In this document: positions 1 to 7,396 of the stretch, piece by piece | Layout: each line of letters starts with the position of its first letter | How positions within the stretch are numbered: position 1 is the first letter of the stretch | Source: Candidatus Moraniibacteriota bacterium | Lineage (GTDB): Bacteria; Patescibacteriota; Minisyncoccia; Moranbacterales; UBA2206 | Length of the DNA stretch: 18,978 nt | Reading direction: 5' to 3' | Assembly (NCBI GenBank): GCA_027351145.1 | Contig: DAIEIZ010000071.1 | Span: forward strand, 1-18,978 | Made by a program: the position numbers and the translations under genes | Notes under the pieces: generated by a model | The model's database searches: none | What the model was told of the DNA's origin: nothing | What the model saw: the letters and a program-made list of their open reading frames with translations, nothing else

Positions 1-1377
1 ATTTATTTTTTCCGGAAAAACCACCCAATTTTTCTGAATCTCTCCTGGCTTGGAAATCAGCTTGGGGATTTTCCAATTCCAATTTTTAGCTAAAAAGTCC
101 TTAACACTAATTGATGTCAGCGCCACGCCAGGCGGACAAGACCCATTGAAAGCCACATAAGTCATATAGATTCTCCTGCCAATAACGGAAAGTCGTGGAT
201 CCTCGCAACCACTCCAACTTCCACCAGAACTGTATGGATAGCAATAATTAACTTTTTTTGTTCCGCCATATTCGAAAGGTTGAACTGGAGCATAAACGGG
301 CTTTTCTAATCTCTCTGTGATATTAATACCATCCTCACTAGAGGCATAGCCCAAAACAGAAATCCCCTTGTCTCCTAGCGCACGATAAAGCAGATGAACC
401 TTTCCGTCAAGATAGATTGCCGCCGGATTAAATGTTTCGCGAGATTCCCAAGCATGCTCTTCAATTGGTCCAATGATGGGATTTTTTTCATGCCTCTCGA
501 GTTCAAGCTGGCGTATCCGCTTTTGCGTTGTTACTACTTTCGCCGGCTTTATTTGCTTTTGCTTCTTTAGAACTTTTTTCTTGCTAGCTTTCACGCAGCT
601 GATAATTGTCCAAGGATTTGAAATAGAAATAGCCTTAAGCTCGCCACAAAAATCCCAATAAACCAAAAGTCTCTTTCCTCGATAAAAGCTACCAACAAAA
701 TTAGCTTCCCCGCTTTTCCATTCCTTGGGCTGAGTCCAGATTGGACTTCTTGAGCGCCATAATATTTTGCGATAATTATTCTTGTCAACAATTACCGCCC
801 CTAAACTTAGTTTATAGGCTCTATTTAGAGCAGAATATAAAACAACCAATCCTTCTTTCACGAAAAAGATATTTACCACCGACAAAGACTGACTGTCGAA
901 ATATCCCTCGCGAGGACGCAAAAAAGCGGAACGTTTTATGTCCCACTTTTTCAAATCAACAGAAGTTGCAATTCTAATCAAGTGCTCTCCAAAAAACATG
1001 AGATACTTTTCGGAAAGAGTAGCACCATCAGTTATCAAACCACAATTTTTAATATTATCAATTGCGCCAATTTTTTTCCAACACACACAATCTTCGGACA
1101 CAGCACTCAATATTTTTCCCGCCTTTCCGTAAGAAAGAAAATAACCCTCTTTTATTTTTGATATTTTAAACCCCTTTTCTATATCGAATTTATTGCTTAA
1201 GCCAAAAATTTTATTTTTAAAAATCATCCGCTGATTCAATTGAGAAAAATCTATCCCATTCGAACTTTTCAAAATTTCAATTGGACCATTCTTTCTATCA
1301 TCTTTTATATAAAAAAGGCGCACTTCCTTCCCCACTTCAGAAAGAGAAAGCCAGCAAGTTTTACCTTGATTATTCAT
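1..1377 (-). CDS. GH130-like glycosidase/phosphorylase, double beta-propeller, 3' end cut off by window
   Basis: The reading frame is open from ATG at 1377 to base 1 (459 codons) with no stop, so the C-terminus lies outside the window. The second half resembles GH130 glycoside phosphorylases/hydrolases, usually active on beta-mannosides or related glycans: R-E-T-F-N-P around residues 313-318, an E-D-P-R motif at 392-395, and N-W-V-V-F-P-E-K near 450-457. The first ~260 residues look like a separate propeller-type module (blade-like R-I-A-T-S-V-D-L-K-K-W), joined by a Lys-rich linker at roughly 262-290. There is no signal peptide, so the protein is probably cytoplasmic. The start has a good Shine-Dalgarno (AGAGGA, 1385-1390). 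Family assignment is fairly confident from motifs; substrate and reaction direction cannot be read from the sequence. Confidence 0.75.
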   Translation of the reverse strand, partial: MNNQGKTCWLSLSEVGKEVRLFYIKDDRKNGPIEILKSSNGIDFSQLNQRMIFKNKIFGLSNKFDIEKGFKISKIKEGYFLSYGKAGKILSAVSEDCVCWKKIGAIDNIKNCGLITDGATLSEKYLMFFGEHLIRIATSVDLKKWDIKRSAFLRPREGYFDSQSLSVVNIFFVKEGLVVLYSALNRAYKLSLGAVIVDKNNYRKILWRSRSPIWTQPKEWKSGEANFVGSFYRGKRLLVYWDFCGELKAISISNPWTIISCVKASKKKVLKKQKQIKPAKVVTTQKRIRQLELERHEKNPIIGPIEEHAWESRETFNPAAIYLDGKVHLLYRALGDKGISVLGYASSEDGINITERLEKPVYAPVQPFEYGGTKKVNYCYPYSSGGSWSGCEDPRLSVIGRRIYMTYVAFNGSCPPGVALTSISVKDFLAKNWNWKIPKLISKPGEIQKNWVVFPEKIN

Positions 1378-1384
1378 ACTTTTG

Positions 1385-1426
1385 TCCTCTTATATAAAAA
1401 TCAACAACACCTGCTAATATATTATC
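1385..1426 (-). promoter_or_regulatory. Candidate extended -10 promoter and RBS of the GH130-like gene
   Basis: On the minus strand a TGT-GATAAT extended -10 (GATAAT at 1426-1421) would start transcription near 1413, giving a leader of about 37 nt. AGAGGA at 1390-1385 is a clear Shine-Dalgarno 7 nt before the ATG. The RBS is solid; the -10 is tentative because no good -35 is visible. The 161-bp divergent gap to the PLD gene showed no convincing + strand promoter: TATGCT at 1497-1502 has no properly spaced -35. Confidence 0.4.
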
Positions 1427-1538
1427 ACAAATCAAAAATTAAGTAAATATGTTGTGAGCTTATGCATATGTTTTATTTTTTTGTTTTTTCAAAAAATATG
1501 CTAGAGTAGGTTTAGTTTTAGAAAACCTTTCCAAAAAA

Positions 1539-2573
1539 ATGAAATACCGCCTTCACACAACATCACTGCTAGCTTGGGATGCAATGCTCAAGACAATAGA
1601 TAATGCTCAAAAATCCATCTATATCGAGATGTATATTTTTCTTGATGACACAAAAAAAAGTCATAACTTTATTGGAAAATTAAGAGCAAAAGCAAAAAAT
1701 GGAATACGTGTAGTGATTGTCGCTGACGCTTTCGGCAGCAAGCTCCTCAAGGAGAAAGTATCTAAAGCCATCACAAAATCAGGCATAGAATTTATCTTTT
1801 TCAGTCATTGGCTGCGCCACATCCACCGCAAAATTCTTATTGTTGATGAAAAAATCGCCTTTATTGGAGGGGTCAATATAGGCAGGCGCTTCAAAAATTG
1901 GTCCGATCTCCAGCTGGAAATGCGTGGCAGAATTGTAAAGCGAATATTGCAATCCTTCTCTTATACCTATGCGATGGCTGGCGGTAAAAATAAAAAAATT
2001 CTCAATTATAGAAAAAAGAGGCTTGTGAGTAAGTTAAGATTTTGGCTTCTGGATCATTGGCCAACCAGAAATATCTACACACTCAAAAATCATTACATTG
2101 AAAAAATTTCCGGGGCAAAAAAATCTATCCAGATTGTCACGCCCTATTTCACTCCTCCGCGCTGGCTAATTTCATTGCTAGATGACGCTATCAGACGCAG
2201 AGTTTCAATTGAGATTCTTATTCCTAAAAAAGTTGACTGGAAAATCATGAATCTCATAAATTATCGATATATGCACAGCCTTCATAGCTTGGGCATAAAT
2301 TTTCATCTCTCTAAAATCATGAACCATTCTAAATTGCTCATCATCGATAATGAAGAAGGCCTCATAGGATCACAAAATGTGGATATATTTTCCTTTACTT
2401 TAAATAGTGAAGTTGGAATTTTTTTTCGTGAAAAAAACCTGCTTGAGGAACTTGAGCAGGTTTTTTCTGACTGGAAAAAACATTCTACAAAATTTGAACC
2501 GAGAAAATATAAAATGAAAATTAGCGACTACCTTATTCTCGCTTTCCTCAAAATCTTCCGGCCAATTCTTTAA
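1539..2573 (+). CDS. Phospholipase D / cardiolipin synthase-like protein
   Basis: This 344-residue protein carries two complete HKD motifs of the PLD superfamily: H96-x-K98-x4-D103 followed by G-G-x-N, and H263-x-K265-x4-D270 followed by G-S-x-N. The paired motifs define the two halves of one active site. Bacterial members of this size commonly act as cardiolipin synthases (phosphatidyl transfer between phospholipids), and that is the favoured role. Unlike classical ClsA there is no N-terminal pair of membrane helices; the body resembles ClsB-like soluble or peripheral enzymes, with a hydrophobic C-terminal tail (about 330-344) that could touch the membrane. The ATG at 1539 has no clear Shine-Dalgarno. 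A perfect terminator-like inverted repeat lies inside the last part of the gene (2432-2466). Phospholipase activity rather than synthase activity cannot be excluded. Confidence 0.85.
   Translation: MKYRLHTTSLLAWDAMLKTIDNAQKSIYIEMYIFLDDTKKSHNFIGKLRAKAKNGIRVVIVADAFGSKLLKEKVSKAITKSGIEFIFFSHWLRHIHRKILIVDEKIAFIGGVNIGRRFKNWSDLQLEMRGRIVKRILQSFSYTYAMAGGKNKKILNYRKKRLVSKLRFWLLDHWPTRNIYTLKNHYIEKISGAKKSIQIVTPYFTPPRWLISLLDDAIRRRVSIEILIPKKVDWKIMNLINYRYMHSLHSLGINFHLSKIMNHSKLLIIDNEEGLIGSQNVDIFSFTLNSEVGIFFREKNLLEELEQVFSDWKKHSTKFEPRKYKMKISDYLILAFLKIFRPIL
2432..2466. terminator. Bidirectional terminator-like hairpin inside the 3' end of the PLD gene
   Basis: Twelve-base perfect arms (AAAAAACCTGCT at 2432-2443 and AGCAGGTTTTTT at 2455-2466) flank an 11-nt loop, giving a U-run on both strands. 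On the minus strand it lies about 150 nt past the last gene of the sigma/ABC cluster (stop at 2618), where nothing is translated, so it is the best candidate terminator for that operon. On the plus strand it is within codons of the PLD gene, about 107 nt before its stop, where translating ribosomes would be expected to suppress it. Confidence 0.6.
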
Positions 2574-2617
2574 CTTCGCTAACCACCAACTTTTGGTATC
2601 ATCTATTTCCCCTGGCT

Positions 2618-3079
2618 TTATCCGGCAGGTTGCGACGGTCTGATTTGAATGTTGTCTGCCGCGATGCTGCCATCAGCATTACTATTGCCGCTTATCATCA
2701 CATTCTCACCCACACTCAAATCCGAAGCAGTGCCAACATCCGCCTTTCCAACTGCCGTAGATCCAGAATAATAGACAATCTTTGAACTGCCATCCCTGGT
2801 TTTGATTGTAATGCTAGTATCATCTTTGGAAATAATTTGACCATTAGAAAAACCGCCGCCACCCATACCGCCTGGTCCGCGTTGACCTCGCTGTCCGCCG
2901 CCTACCCCTCCGCCAGTATTATCAGCTCCATTGCCACCGCCGTTTCCCCTGCTCTGTCCCTGCCTTGATTGCGTCGTAGCGCCAGTTGTCTTATTTGTGC
3001 CATATAGCATTCCGCCATAAAACATTCCTCCAGCAACTATAATAAGTATTGCGAGATTTGTTATATTTTTCTTTTGCAT
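2618..3079 (-). CDS. DUF5666-like membrane-anchored protein, last gene of the ABC cluster
   Basis: The 153-residue protein has an N-terminal hydrophobic anchor (about residues 7-27), a Gly/Gln/Arg-rich low-complexity linker (about 30-80) and a small C-terminal beta-rich domain (about 80-150). In that domain the pattern G-x-I-x-S-x-D-x-x-x-I-x-I-K-x-R-D matches the DUF5666-like protein encoded upstream at 6318-6881, so the two look like paralogues flanking the exporter genes. It should be anchored with its domain outside the cytoplasm. It follows the permease gene by 77 nt on the same strand. DUF5666 domains are found in many CPR envelope proteins; no biochemical function is known to me. I infer an accessory role in the export or envelope system. 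Confidence 0.7.
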   Translation of the reverse strand: MQKKNITNLAILIIVAGGMFYGGMLYGTNKTTGATTQSRQGQSRGNGGGNGADNTGGGVGGGQRGQRGPGGMGGGGFSNGQIISKDDTSITIKTRDGSSKIVYYSGSTAVGKADVGTASDLSVGENVMISGNSNADGSIAADNIQIRPSQPAG

Positions 3080-3156
3080 ATAATTAACTACAAAAATACA
3101 AAAAATAGACTCAATTTATTTATTTGCACTTTTGTAATTTTATAGTAATTAAATTA

Positions 3157-4371
3157 TTACTCATATCTCAGCGCCTCTATCGGGCTTAGACTCGCTGCTC
3201 TGCGCGCCGGATAAAAACCAAAAATAATTCCTACTCCAGCCGAAACTCCAAAAGCCAACACCACAGTAGAAAGCGATACTTGCGTCGTTATTCCCGCAAA
3301 CTTAGTCACAGCGAGAGCTGCCAACCAGCCAAGCAAAACTCCAACTGCGCCACCTAAAAATGTCAGCACTACCGCCTCGGATAAAAACTGCAAATTAATA
3401 TAAATCTTTCTAATTCCAACAGCTTTCCGCAAACCAATTTCTCGCGTCCGCTCTGTTACTGTTGTGAGCATCATATTCATGATACCGATACCACCAACCA
3501 AAAGTGAAATGCCAGCAATCGAGGCCAGAAGCATTGTGAAAGTACCAGTAATGCTCGATGCTGTCGCTATAATATCAGCCTGATTGATTGTGCTAAAATC
3601 GGCTTGAGTGGAATCGGAAATACCATGCCTTTGCAAAAGCAAATCAGTTAAATCATTTTGAACTGTCGGTAAAATAGTTGAATCTTGCGCGGAAACACTA
3701 ATTGTCGTGATATAAGTATCGCCAGACAGATAATGTTGCTCTGTGGAAAGCGGAATGTAGATTGCATCATCCGCATTATTAAAGCCAGTGCCGCCCTTGG
3801 ATACCGTAAGACCAATTACCTGAAAATCAATATTTTTAATACGAATAGTTTGTCCGGTTGGGTCCACTCCCGCACCAAATAAATCATCCCGCACACCCGG
3901 ACCAATCACTGCCACTTTCGCAGAAGTCTGATTTTGATAGGCAGTAATAAAAGTTCCCGAATCAATTGCCACATTTCGCACAATAGTATAATCCGGCACC
4001 GTACCGGTAATTTGTGTGTTCGTATTATTGCCTTTGGCTGTCACTTGATAGCGGTGAGTGTCTTCTGGCGCAACGCCGGCAACATTTTGCACTTCGCTCA
4101 TAATAGCATTAGCATCCTCCAATTTTAGCGATTGAGCGCTCCCCTGACCGGCGCTAACGCCGGCGGTTCTTTGCGCTCCCGGAGAAACGATAATCAAATT
4201 AGATCCGATTGATTGAATCCGAGCTTGGATAGAAGCTTGTGATCCCTGACCAATCGCCACCATCGTAATCACCGACGCAATTCCAATCACAATACCTAAA
4301 ATAGTAAGACCTGAGCGAACTTTATTTCCCGCCAACGACCAAATCGTTTCATTGAGCAAATCTTTTATCAT
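3157..4371 (-). CDS. MacB-like ABC transporter permease (FtsX/MacB family)
   Basis: The 404-residue protein has the layout of MacB/FtsX permeases: one N-terminal membrane helix (about 21-43), a large extracytoplasmic domain (about 45-275), then three helices (about 280-303, 330-350, 368-386). The segment I-G-I-M-N-M-M-L-T-T-V-T-E-R-T-R-E-I-G-L-R and the C-terminal P-x-E-A-L-R-Y-E ending are characteristic of the family. Unlike full-length MacB it has no fused ATPase; this is supplied by the upstream gene, whose stop overlaps this start by 4 nt (ATGA), indicating coupled translation. With the adaptor encoded upstream it would form a mechanotransmission-type exporter. The substrate is unknown; peptides, lipids and antibiotics are all known for the family. 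Confidence 0.9.
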   Translation of the reverse strand: MIKDLLNETIWSLAGNKVRSGLTILGIVIGIASVITMVAIGQGSQASIQARIQSIGSNLIIVSPGAQRTAGVSAGQGSAQSLKLEDANAIMSEVQNVAGVAPEDTHRYQVTAKGNNTNTQITGTVPDYTIVRNVAIDSGTFITAYQNQTSAKVAVIGPGVRDDLFGAGVDPTGQTIRIKNIDFQVIGLTVSKGGTGFNNADDAIYIPLSTEQHYLSGDTYITTISVSAQDSTILPTVQNDLTDLLLQRHGISDSTQADFSTINQADIIATASSITGTFTMLLASIAGISLLVGGIGIMNMMLTTVTERTREIGLRKAVGIRKIYINLQFLSEAVVLTFLGGAVGVLLGWLAALAVTKFAGITTQVSLSTVVLAFGVSAGVGIIFGFYPARRAASLSPIEALRYE

Positions 4372-5048
4372 TTCTTTTTTATATCAGATTCAATTAATCC
4401 ATCTCTAATAGTGATCACTCTTTGGGCAAATTCCGCTATTTCCGGTTCATGCGTAATAAGCACAATCGTGTGCCCCCTTGAGTTAAGTTCCAAAAATGTT
4501 TGCATAACAACATGGCTGGTTTTTGTGTCCAAATTTCCCGTAGGTTCATCTGCTAAGATAATGGCCGGATTATTAATGAGGGATCTTGCAATTGCCACTC
4601 TTTGCATTTGCCCGCCAGACAGTTGATTAGAAAGGTTATTAAATTTACTCTCTTCCATTCCAGCATATTTTAAAGCTTCTCGTGCCCTCTGTTCGCGTTC
4701 TTTTTGCGTTGCATCGCTAAATAGCAATGGCAAAGTTACATTACGCAACACAGTAGTTCGTGGCAATAAGTTAAAAGACTGAAAAACAAATCCGATTTTC
4801 TCTCGGCGCAAATCAGACAGATCGTCATCATTTAATTTGGAAACTTCTTTTCCGTCCAAAAAATATTCTCCACTCGTAGGAGTATCAAGAGCTCCCAAAA
4901 TATGCATCAAAGACGACTTTCCGCTACCCGATGGGCCAATAATTGCCACGAACTCGCCTTTTTCAATCTTGAAATTAAGCCCACGTACTGCCTGAGTTTC
5001 CACATCACCATTAACATAAGTTTTGCTTATATTTTTACATTCAATCAT
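4368..5048 (-). CDS. ABC transporter ATP-binding protein (MacB/LolD type)
   Basis: The 226-residue ATPase has all core motifs: Walker A G-P-S-G-S-G-K-S at 38-45, Q-loop Q90, signature L-S-G-G-Q at 143-147, Walker B I-L-A-D-E at 164-168 and the switch His H200. Sequence style and length match LolD/MacB ATPases that pair with FtsX-like permeases. It would dimerise on the cytoplasmic face and drive the permease whose start overlaps its stop by 4 nt. The ATG has no Shine-Dalgarno; the 95-nt gap upstream is instead filled by a long predicted hairpin (5059-5131) ending 10 nt before the start codon. Confidence 0.93.
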   Translation of the reverse strand: MIECKNISKTYVNGDVETQAVRGLNFKIEKGEFVAIIGPSGSGKSSLMHILGALDTPTSGEYFLDGKEVSKLNDDDLSDLRREKIGFVFQSFNLLPRTTVLRNVTLPLLFSDATQKEREQRAREALKYAGMEESKFNNLSNQLSGGQMQRVAIARSLINNPAIILADEPTGNLDTKTSHVVMQTFLELNSRGHTIVLITHEPEIAEFAQRVITIRDGLIESDIKKK

Positions 5049-5058
5049 ATGAAATACG

Positions 5059-5131
5059 CGAAATTAGTTAATATCCGCATGAATCAAACTATCCTTTTCG
5101 TTAAAATTAGTTTTATATTCATTAACTTTCG
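5059..5131 (-). other. Extended inverted repeat in the adaptor-ATPase gap
   Basis: Four nested complementary segments fill the intercistronic gap: CGAAA/TTTCG (5059-5063 with 5127-5131), GTTA/TAAC (5067-5070 with 5123-5126), ATGAAT/ATTCAT (5079-5084 with 5117-5122) and AAACTA/TAGTTT (5086-5091 with 5108-5113). Together they give 21 Watson-Crick pairs with small bulges and a 16-nt apical loop. No U-run follows, so it is not a standard terminator. It would fold in the operon mRNA just upstream of the ATPase start. Confidence 0.5.
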
Positions 5132-5143
5132 TGCTTTATATTT

Positions 5144-6313
5144 TTAACCTCCAAATCCCCTCCCTCCTCCAATACCAGGAAGTCTTGCTCCGCCCTGGCC
5201 GGAAGTGCTGGTACTAGTTGTCGCATTTGGATTAATCGTACGCGTGACTACATTATCTCCAACACTGAGACCGCTCGCAATTTCCGTATCAGTATTATTG
5301 GCAGCTCCAACTTGCACAGTCACTTGTCGCGGAGTGGTTTGATTACTATTCAAGACCTCCACGTAATTATTATTTCCTTGTGTCTTAACGGCACTATTGG
5401 GAATAATAATCACATCCTGTTTAACACCGGTGATAATAGATGCTGAGACACTCATGCCCGGTTTGATACGCTGATCAAGCGCATCGAAACCTATGGTCGC
5501 ATTGTACGTCACCACTCCTTGGGTAATTGTTCCAAGCGAATCCATTTTCTCCACTTTGCCGGAAACTGTCAGTCCCGGCACAGCATTGAAAGTCATCATT
5601 ACTTTTTGTCCAAGCTGAACATTTGGCACATCCACTTCGTTGATTTGAACTTGCGCTTTCATCGTTCCAAGATCGCCAATAATCATTGGCACTGTTCTTG
5701 AACTTCCAGAAGAAAGCTTGCTTAGATCATCCCCGTTTTTAATATTAATGGCGTTGACGGTCCCACTGCTCGGAGCAACAACATTGCTTTTGGCTAAGTC
5801 AGAAAGCGCGCTCTGATATTTTGCCTGTGACACACTGACATTCTGATTGGCAACCTCTAGAGATTGCTTAGCAGACTGAAGTTGGTTATTCAGAATCCTC
5901 GACTGTGCATACCCGGATTTATTGTGATCATAATTATACTGTGCTTGTTTTTCAGAAGCCTTGGCCGATTCAACAGATTGCTGTGACTGTAGATAGGCAT
6001 TTTTGGCACTTGCCGAGCTGATACCAAGCTGATCATTCACAATAAAAAAAAGTGTCTGGCCTTTTTTAACCTGATCGCCAATATTAACTGCCAGATTTGC
6101 GACTGTTCCGGTTATCGTCGGATCAATGTTGACGCTTTGATCCACAATCACATTGCCACTACCAGAAATTGAAGTTGTCAGCGTACCTTTTTGTGCTGCT
6201 GTCGTTTTATAGGTTATAGCAATATTTGTGGCATGTGTGCTTTTGTACCAGAAATACCCCCCTCCGATAACTATAATTACGATAATGGCCACATAGCTCT
6301 TTTTCATTTTCAT
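5144..6313 (-). CDS. MacA/HlyD-like periplasmic adaptor (membrane fusion) protein
   Basis: The 389-residue protein has an N-terminal membrane anchor (about 6-22), a lipoyl/barrel-sandwich half (G-N-V-I-V-D...G-T-V-A-N-L-A-V-N-I-G-D-Q-V-K-K-G-Q-T-L), an alpha-helical hairpin rich in Gln/Ser/Ala (about 105-180), the second lipoyl half (V-V-A-P-S-S-G-T-V), then beta-barrel and membrane-proximal domains (I-K-P-G-M-S-V). This is the order of RND/ABC adaptor proteins such as MacA. It ends in a Gly-rich tail. In a monoderm cell there would be no TolC, so it probably extends the transporter through the cell wall or captures substrate. It lies 4 nt after the DUF5666-like gene and 95 nt before the ATPase gene. 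No Shine-Dalgarno is visible. Confidence 0.88.
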   Translation of the reverse strand: MKMKKSYVAIIVIIVIGGGYFWYKSTHATNIAITYKTTAAQKGTLTTSISGSGNVIVDQSVNIDPTITGTVANLAVNIGDQVKKGQTLFFIVNDQLGISSASAKNAYLQSQQSVESAKASEKQAQYNYDHNKSGYAQSRILNNQLQSAKQSLEVANQNVSVSQAKYQSALSDLAKSNVVAPSSGTVNAINIKNGDDLSKLSSGSSRTVPMIIGDLGTMKAQVQINEVDVPNVQLGQKVMMTFNAVPGLTVSGKVEKMDSLGTITQGVVTYNATIGFDALDQRIKPGMSVSASIITGVKQDVIIIPNSAVKTQGNNNYVEVLNSNQTTPRQVTVQVGAANNTDTEIASGLSVGDNVVTRTINPNATTSTSTSGQGGARLPGIGGGRGFGG

Positions 6314-6317
6314 AAAA

Positions 6318-6881
6318 TTAATTGTTATTACTGGTATTGTCAGTATTAGAATTATTATTACTTCCTACAATATTGGGGTTATTAGGAAAAACTCGAATCA
6401 AATCAGCATTCACGACGCCTTGATCATTATTCGGCGTCCCCATTACCACAATTTGCTCATTAGCCTTAAGATCAGCAATCTTGAGATCAGTTGCTCGATC
6501 CTTAATAATGGTTTTATCTGAAACAACAATAGTATTTTCTTTATTATCACGATCTTTCACGATCAAATTATTACCTGAAATGGAAACTATCGTTCCGGCA
6601 AGACCATGCGCATTGCGAAAGCCTCGTCCTTCAATATCCCGAGGAAGATTAAGCATACCGCCATGATTATCATTATTGCCCATCATGGGACCGCCCCCTG
6701 GTCCAAAACCCATAAAGTTCCGTTCGTAGTTTTGTCCCCATTGGTAGGAAAATTTGGCTTTGTGCAATCCTACCGCAACTCCGCCGGCAAAACTGATGAA
6801 AATAACAAGCAAAACGCCAACAACACCAGCGGCTATCTTAAATTTTCCTGATTTAACTATTTCCTTTGTATCCATGGTCAT
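6318..6881 (-). CDS. DUF5666-like membrane-anchored protein
   Basis: The 187-residue protein has a short basic cytoplasmic N-terminus, one hydrophobic helix (about 16-38), a Gly/Met/Asn-rich region (about 55-85), a compact beta-rich DUF5666-like domain (about 92-165, with G-T-I-V-S-I-S-G-N-N-L-I-V-K-D-R-D) and an Asn/Ser-rich tail. It shares the domain pattern with the protein at 2618-3079. The outward-facing domain suggests a surface or periplasm-like role beside the adaptor. It begins 5 nt after the preceding gene and ends 4 nt before the adaptor gene. Two ATGs lie close together (6881 and 6875); neither has a Shine-Dalgarno. Function is unknown. Confidence 0.75.
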   Translation of the reverse strand: MTMDTKEIVKSGKFKIAAGVVGVLLVIFISFAGGVAVGLHKAKFSYQWGQNYERNFMGFGPGGGPMMGNNDNHGGMLNLPRDIEGRGFRNAHGLAGTIVSISGNNLIVKDRDNKENTIVVSDKTIIKDRATDLKIADLKANEQIVVMGTPNNDQGVVNADLIRVFPNNPNIVGSNNNSNTDNTSNNN

Positions 6882-6886
6882 ATAAA

Positions 6887-7291
6887 TTAAATAAATTTAT
6901 GTTTATAAGAAGCCTTGCTGTTATAATAAGAATTAGCTGAAATTAACATTGTAAAAATTGGCACCAAAAGAATCGTAGTATAAACGGTTGGAAAAGTCTC
7001 CAGGAGGGATTGCATAAACGTATCCCAATTTCCGGCAACAACAGCAATATCTGAAAAAATCAAGGAGAGCATACTCCAAAACTCCGATTGCAAAAACGCC
7101 TGTCCAAAAAAAATCCCTGCAAAAATAGCCAGCGCAAATGAACCGCCCAGTCCAAAATAAGAAAAAATCAGCTGTCTTTTTGCTTTTCTGATTTTTTCTT
7201 TCTCAATCCGAGATAAAATAAAACCCGCAAGCACCACCGGCGGATCAATCTCACTGATATTTTTAAATAATTGTCTTAATTTATTACTCAT
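6887..7291 (-). CDS. Small membrane protein, candidate anti-sigma partner
   Basis: The 134-residue protein has about 40 cytoplasmic-looking residues with a charged K/R-rich stretch (31-40), a strong membrane helix (about 43-68), a moderately hydrophobic segment (about 69-90) and a final helix (about 98-120). I recognise no domain. Its place directly after the ECF sigma gene and its soluble N-terminus plus membrane helices are what one expects of an anti-sigma factor. However, the zinc-binding H-x3-C-x2-C signature of ZAS anti-sigma factors is absent; there is no cysteine at all. It could equally be a subunit of the export system. The gap to the sigma gene is 105 nt and contains a GC-rich inverted repeat. 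Confidence 0.6.
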   Translation of the reverse strand: MSNKLRQLFKNISEIDPPVVLAGFILSRIEKEKIRKAKRQLIFSYFGLGGSFALAIFAGIFFGQAFLQSEFWSMLSLIFSDIAVVAGNWDTFMQSLLETFPTVYTTILLVPIFTMLISANSYYNSKASYKHKFI

Positions 7292-7306
7292 AATATATGT
7301 TTCAGG

Positions 7307-7370
7307 GACTTGCGCGCCTAACGCCCCATGAAAATGAAAAAAACATAGAAAGCAATTAAACGCGCACGTC
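7307..7370 (-). other. GC-rich inverted repeat between the sigma factor and the small membrane protein gene
   Basis: Ten-base arms (GACTTGCGCG at 7307-7316 and CGCGCACGTC at 7361-7370) pair at 9 of 10 positions around a 44-nt AT-rich centre. The GC-rich arms stand out from the AT-rich surroundings. It could be an mRNA structure that separates expression of the sigma factor from the downstream genes, or a protein-binding dyad. No U-run follows either arm. Confidence 0.35.
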
Positions 7371-7396
7371 TCAAGGCTACTACGATTAAGAATTGA

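Noticed and set aside
2585..2597. ACCAA/TTGGT hairpin between the convergent PLD and DUF5666-like genes as the terminator
   Set aside because: Only 5 bp and no U-run on either strand; the repeat at 2432-2466 is far stronger.
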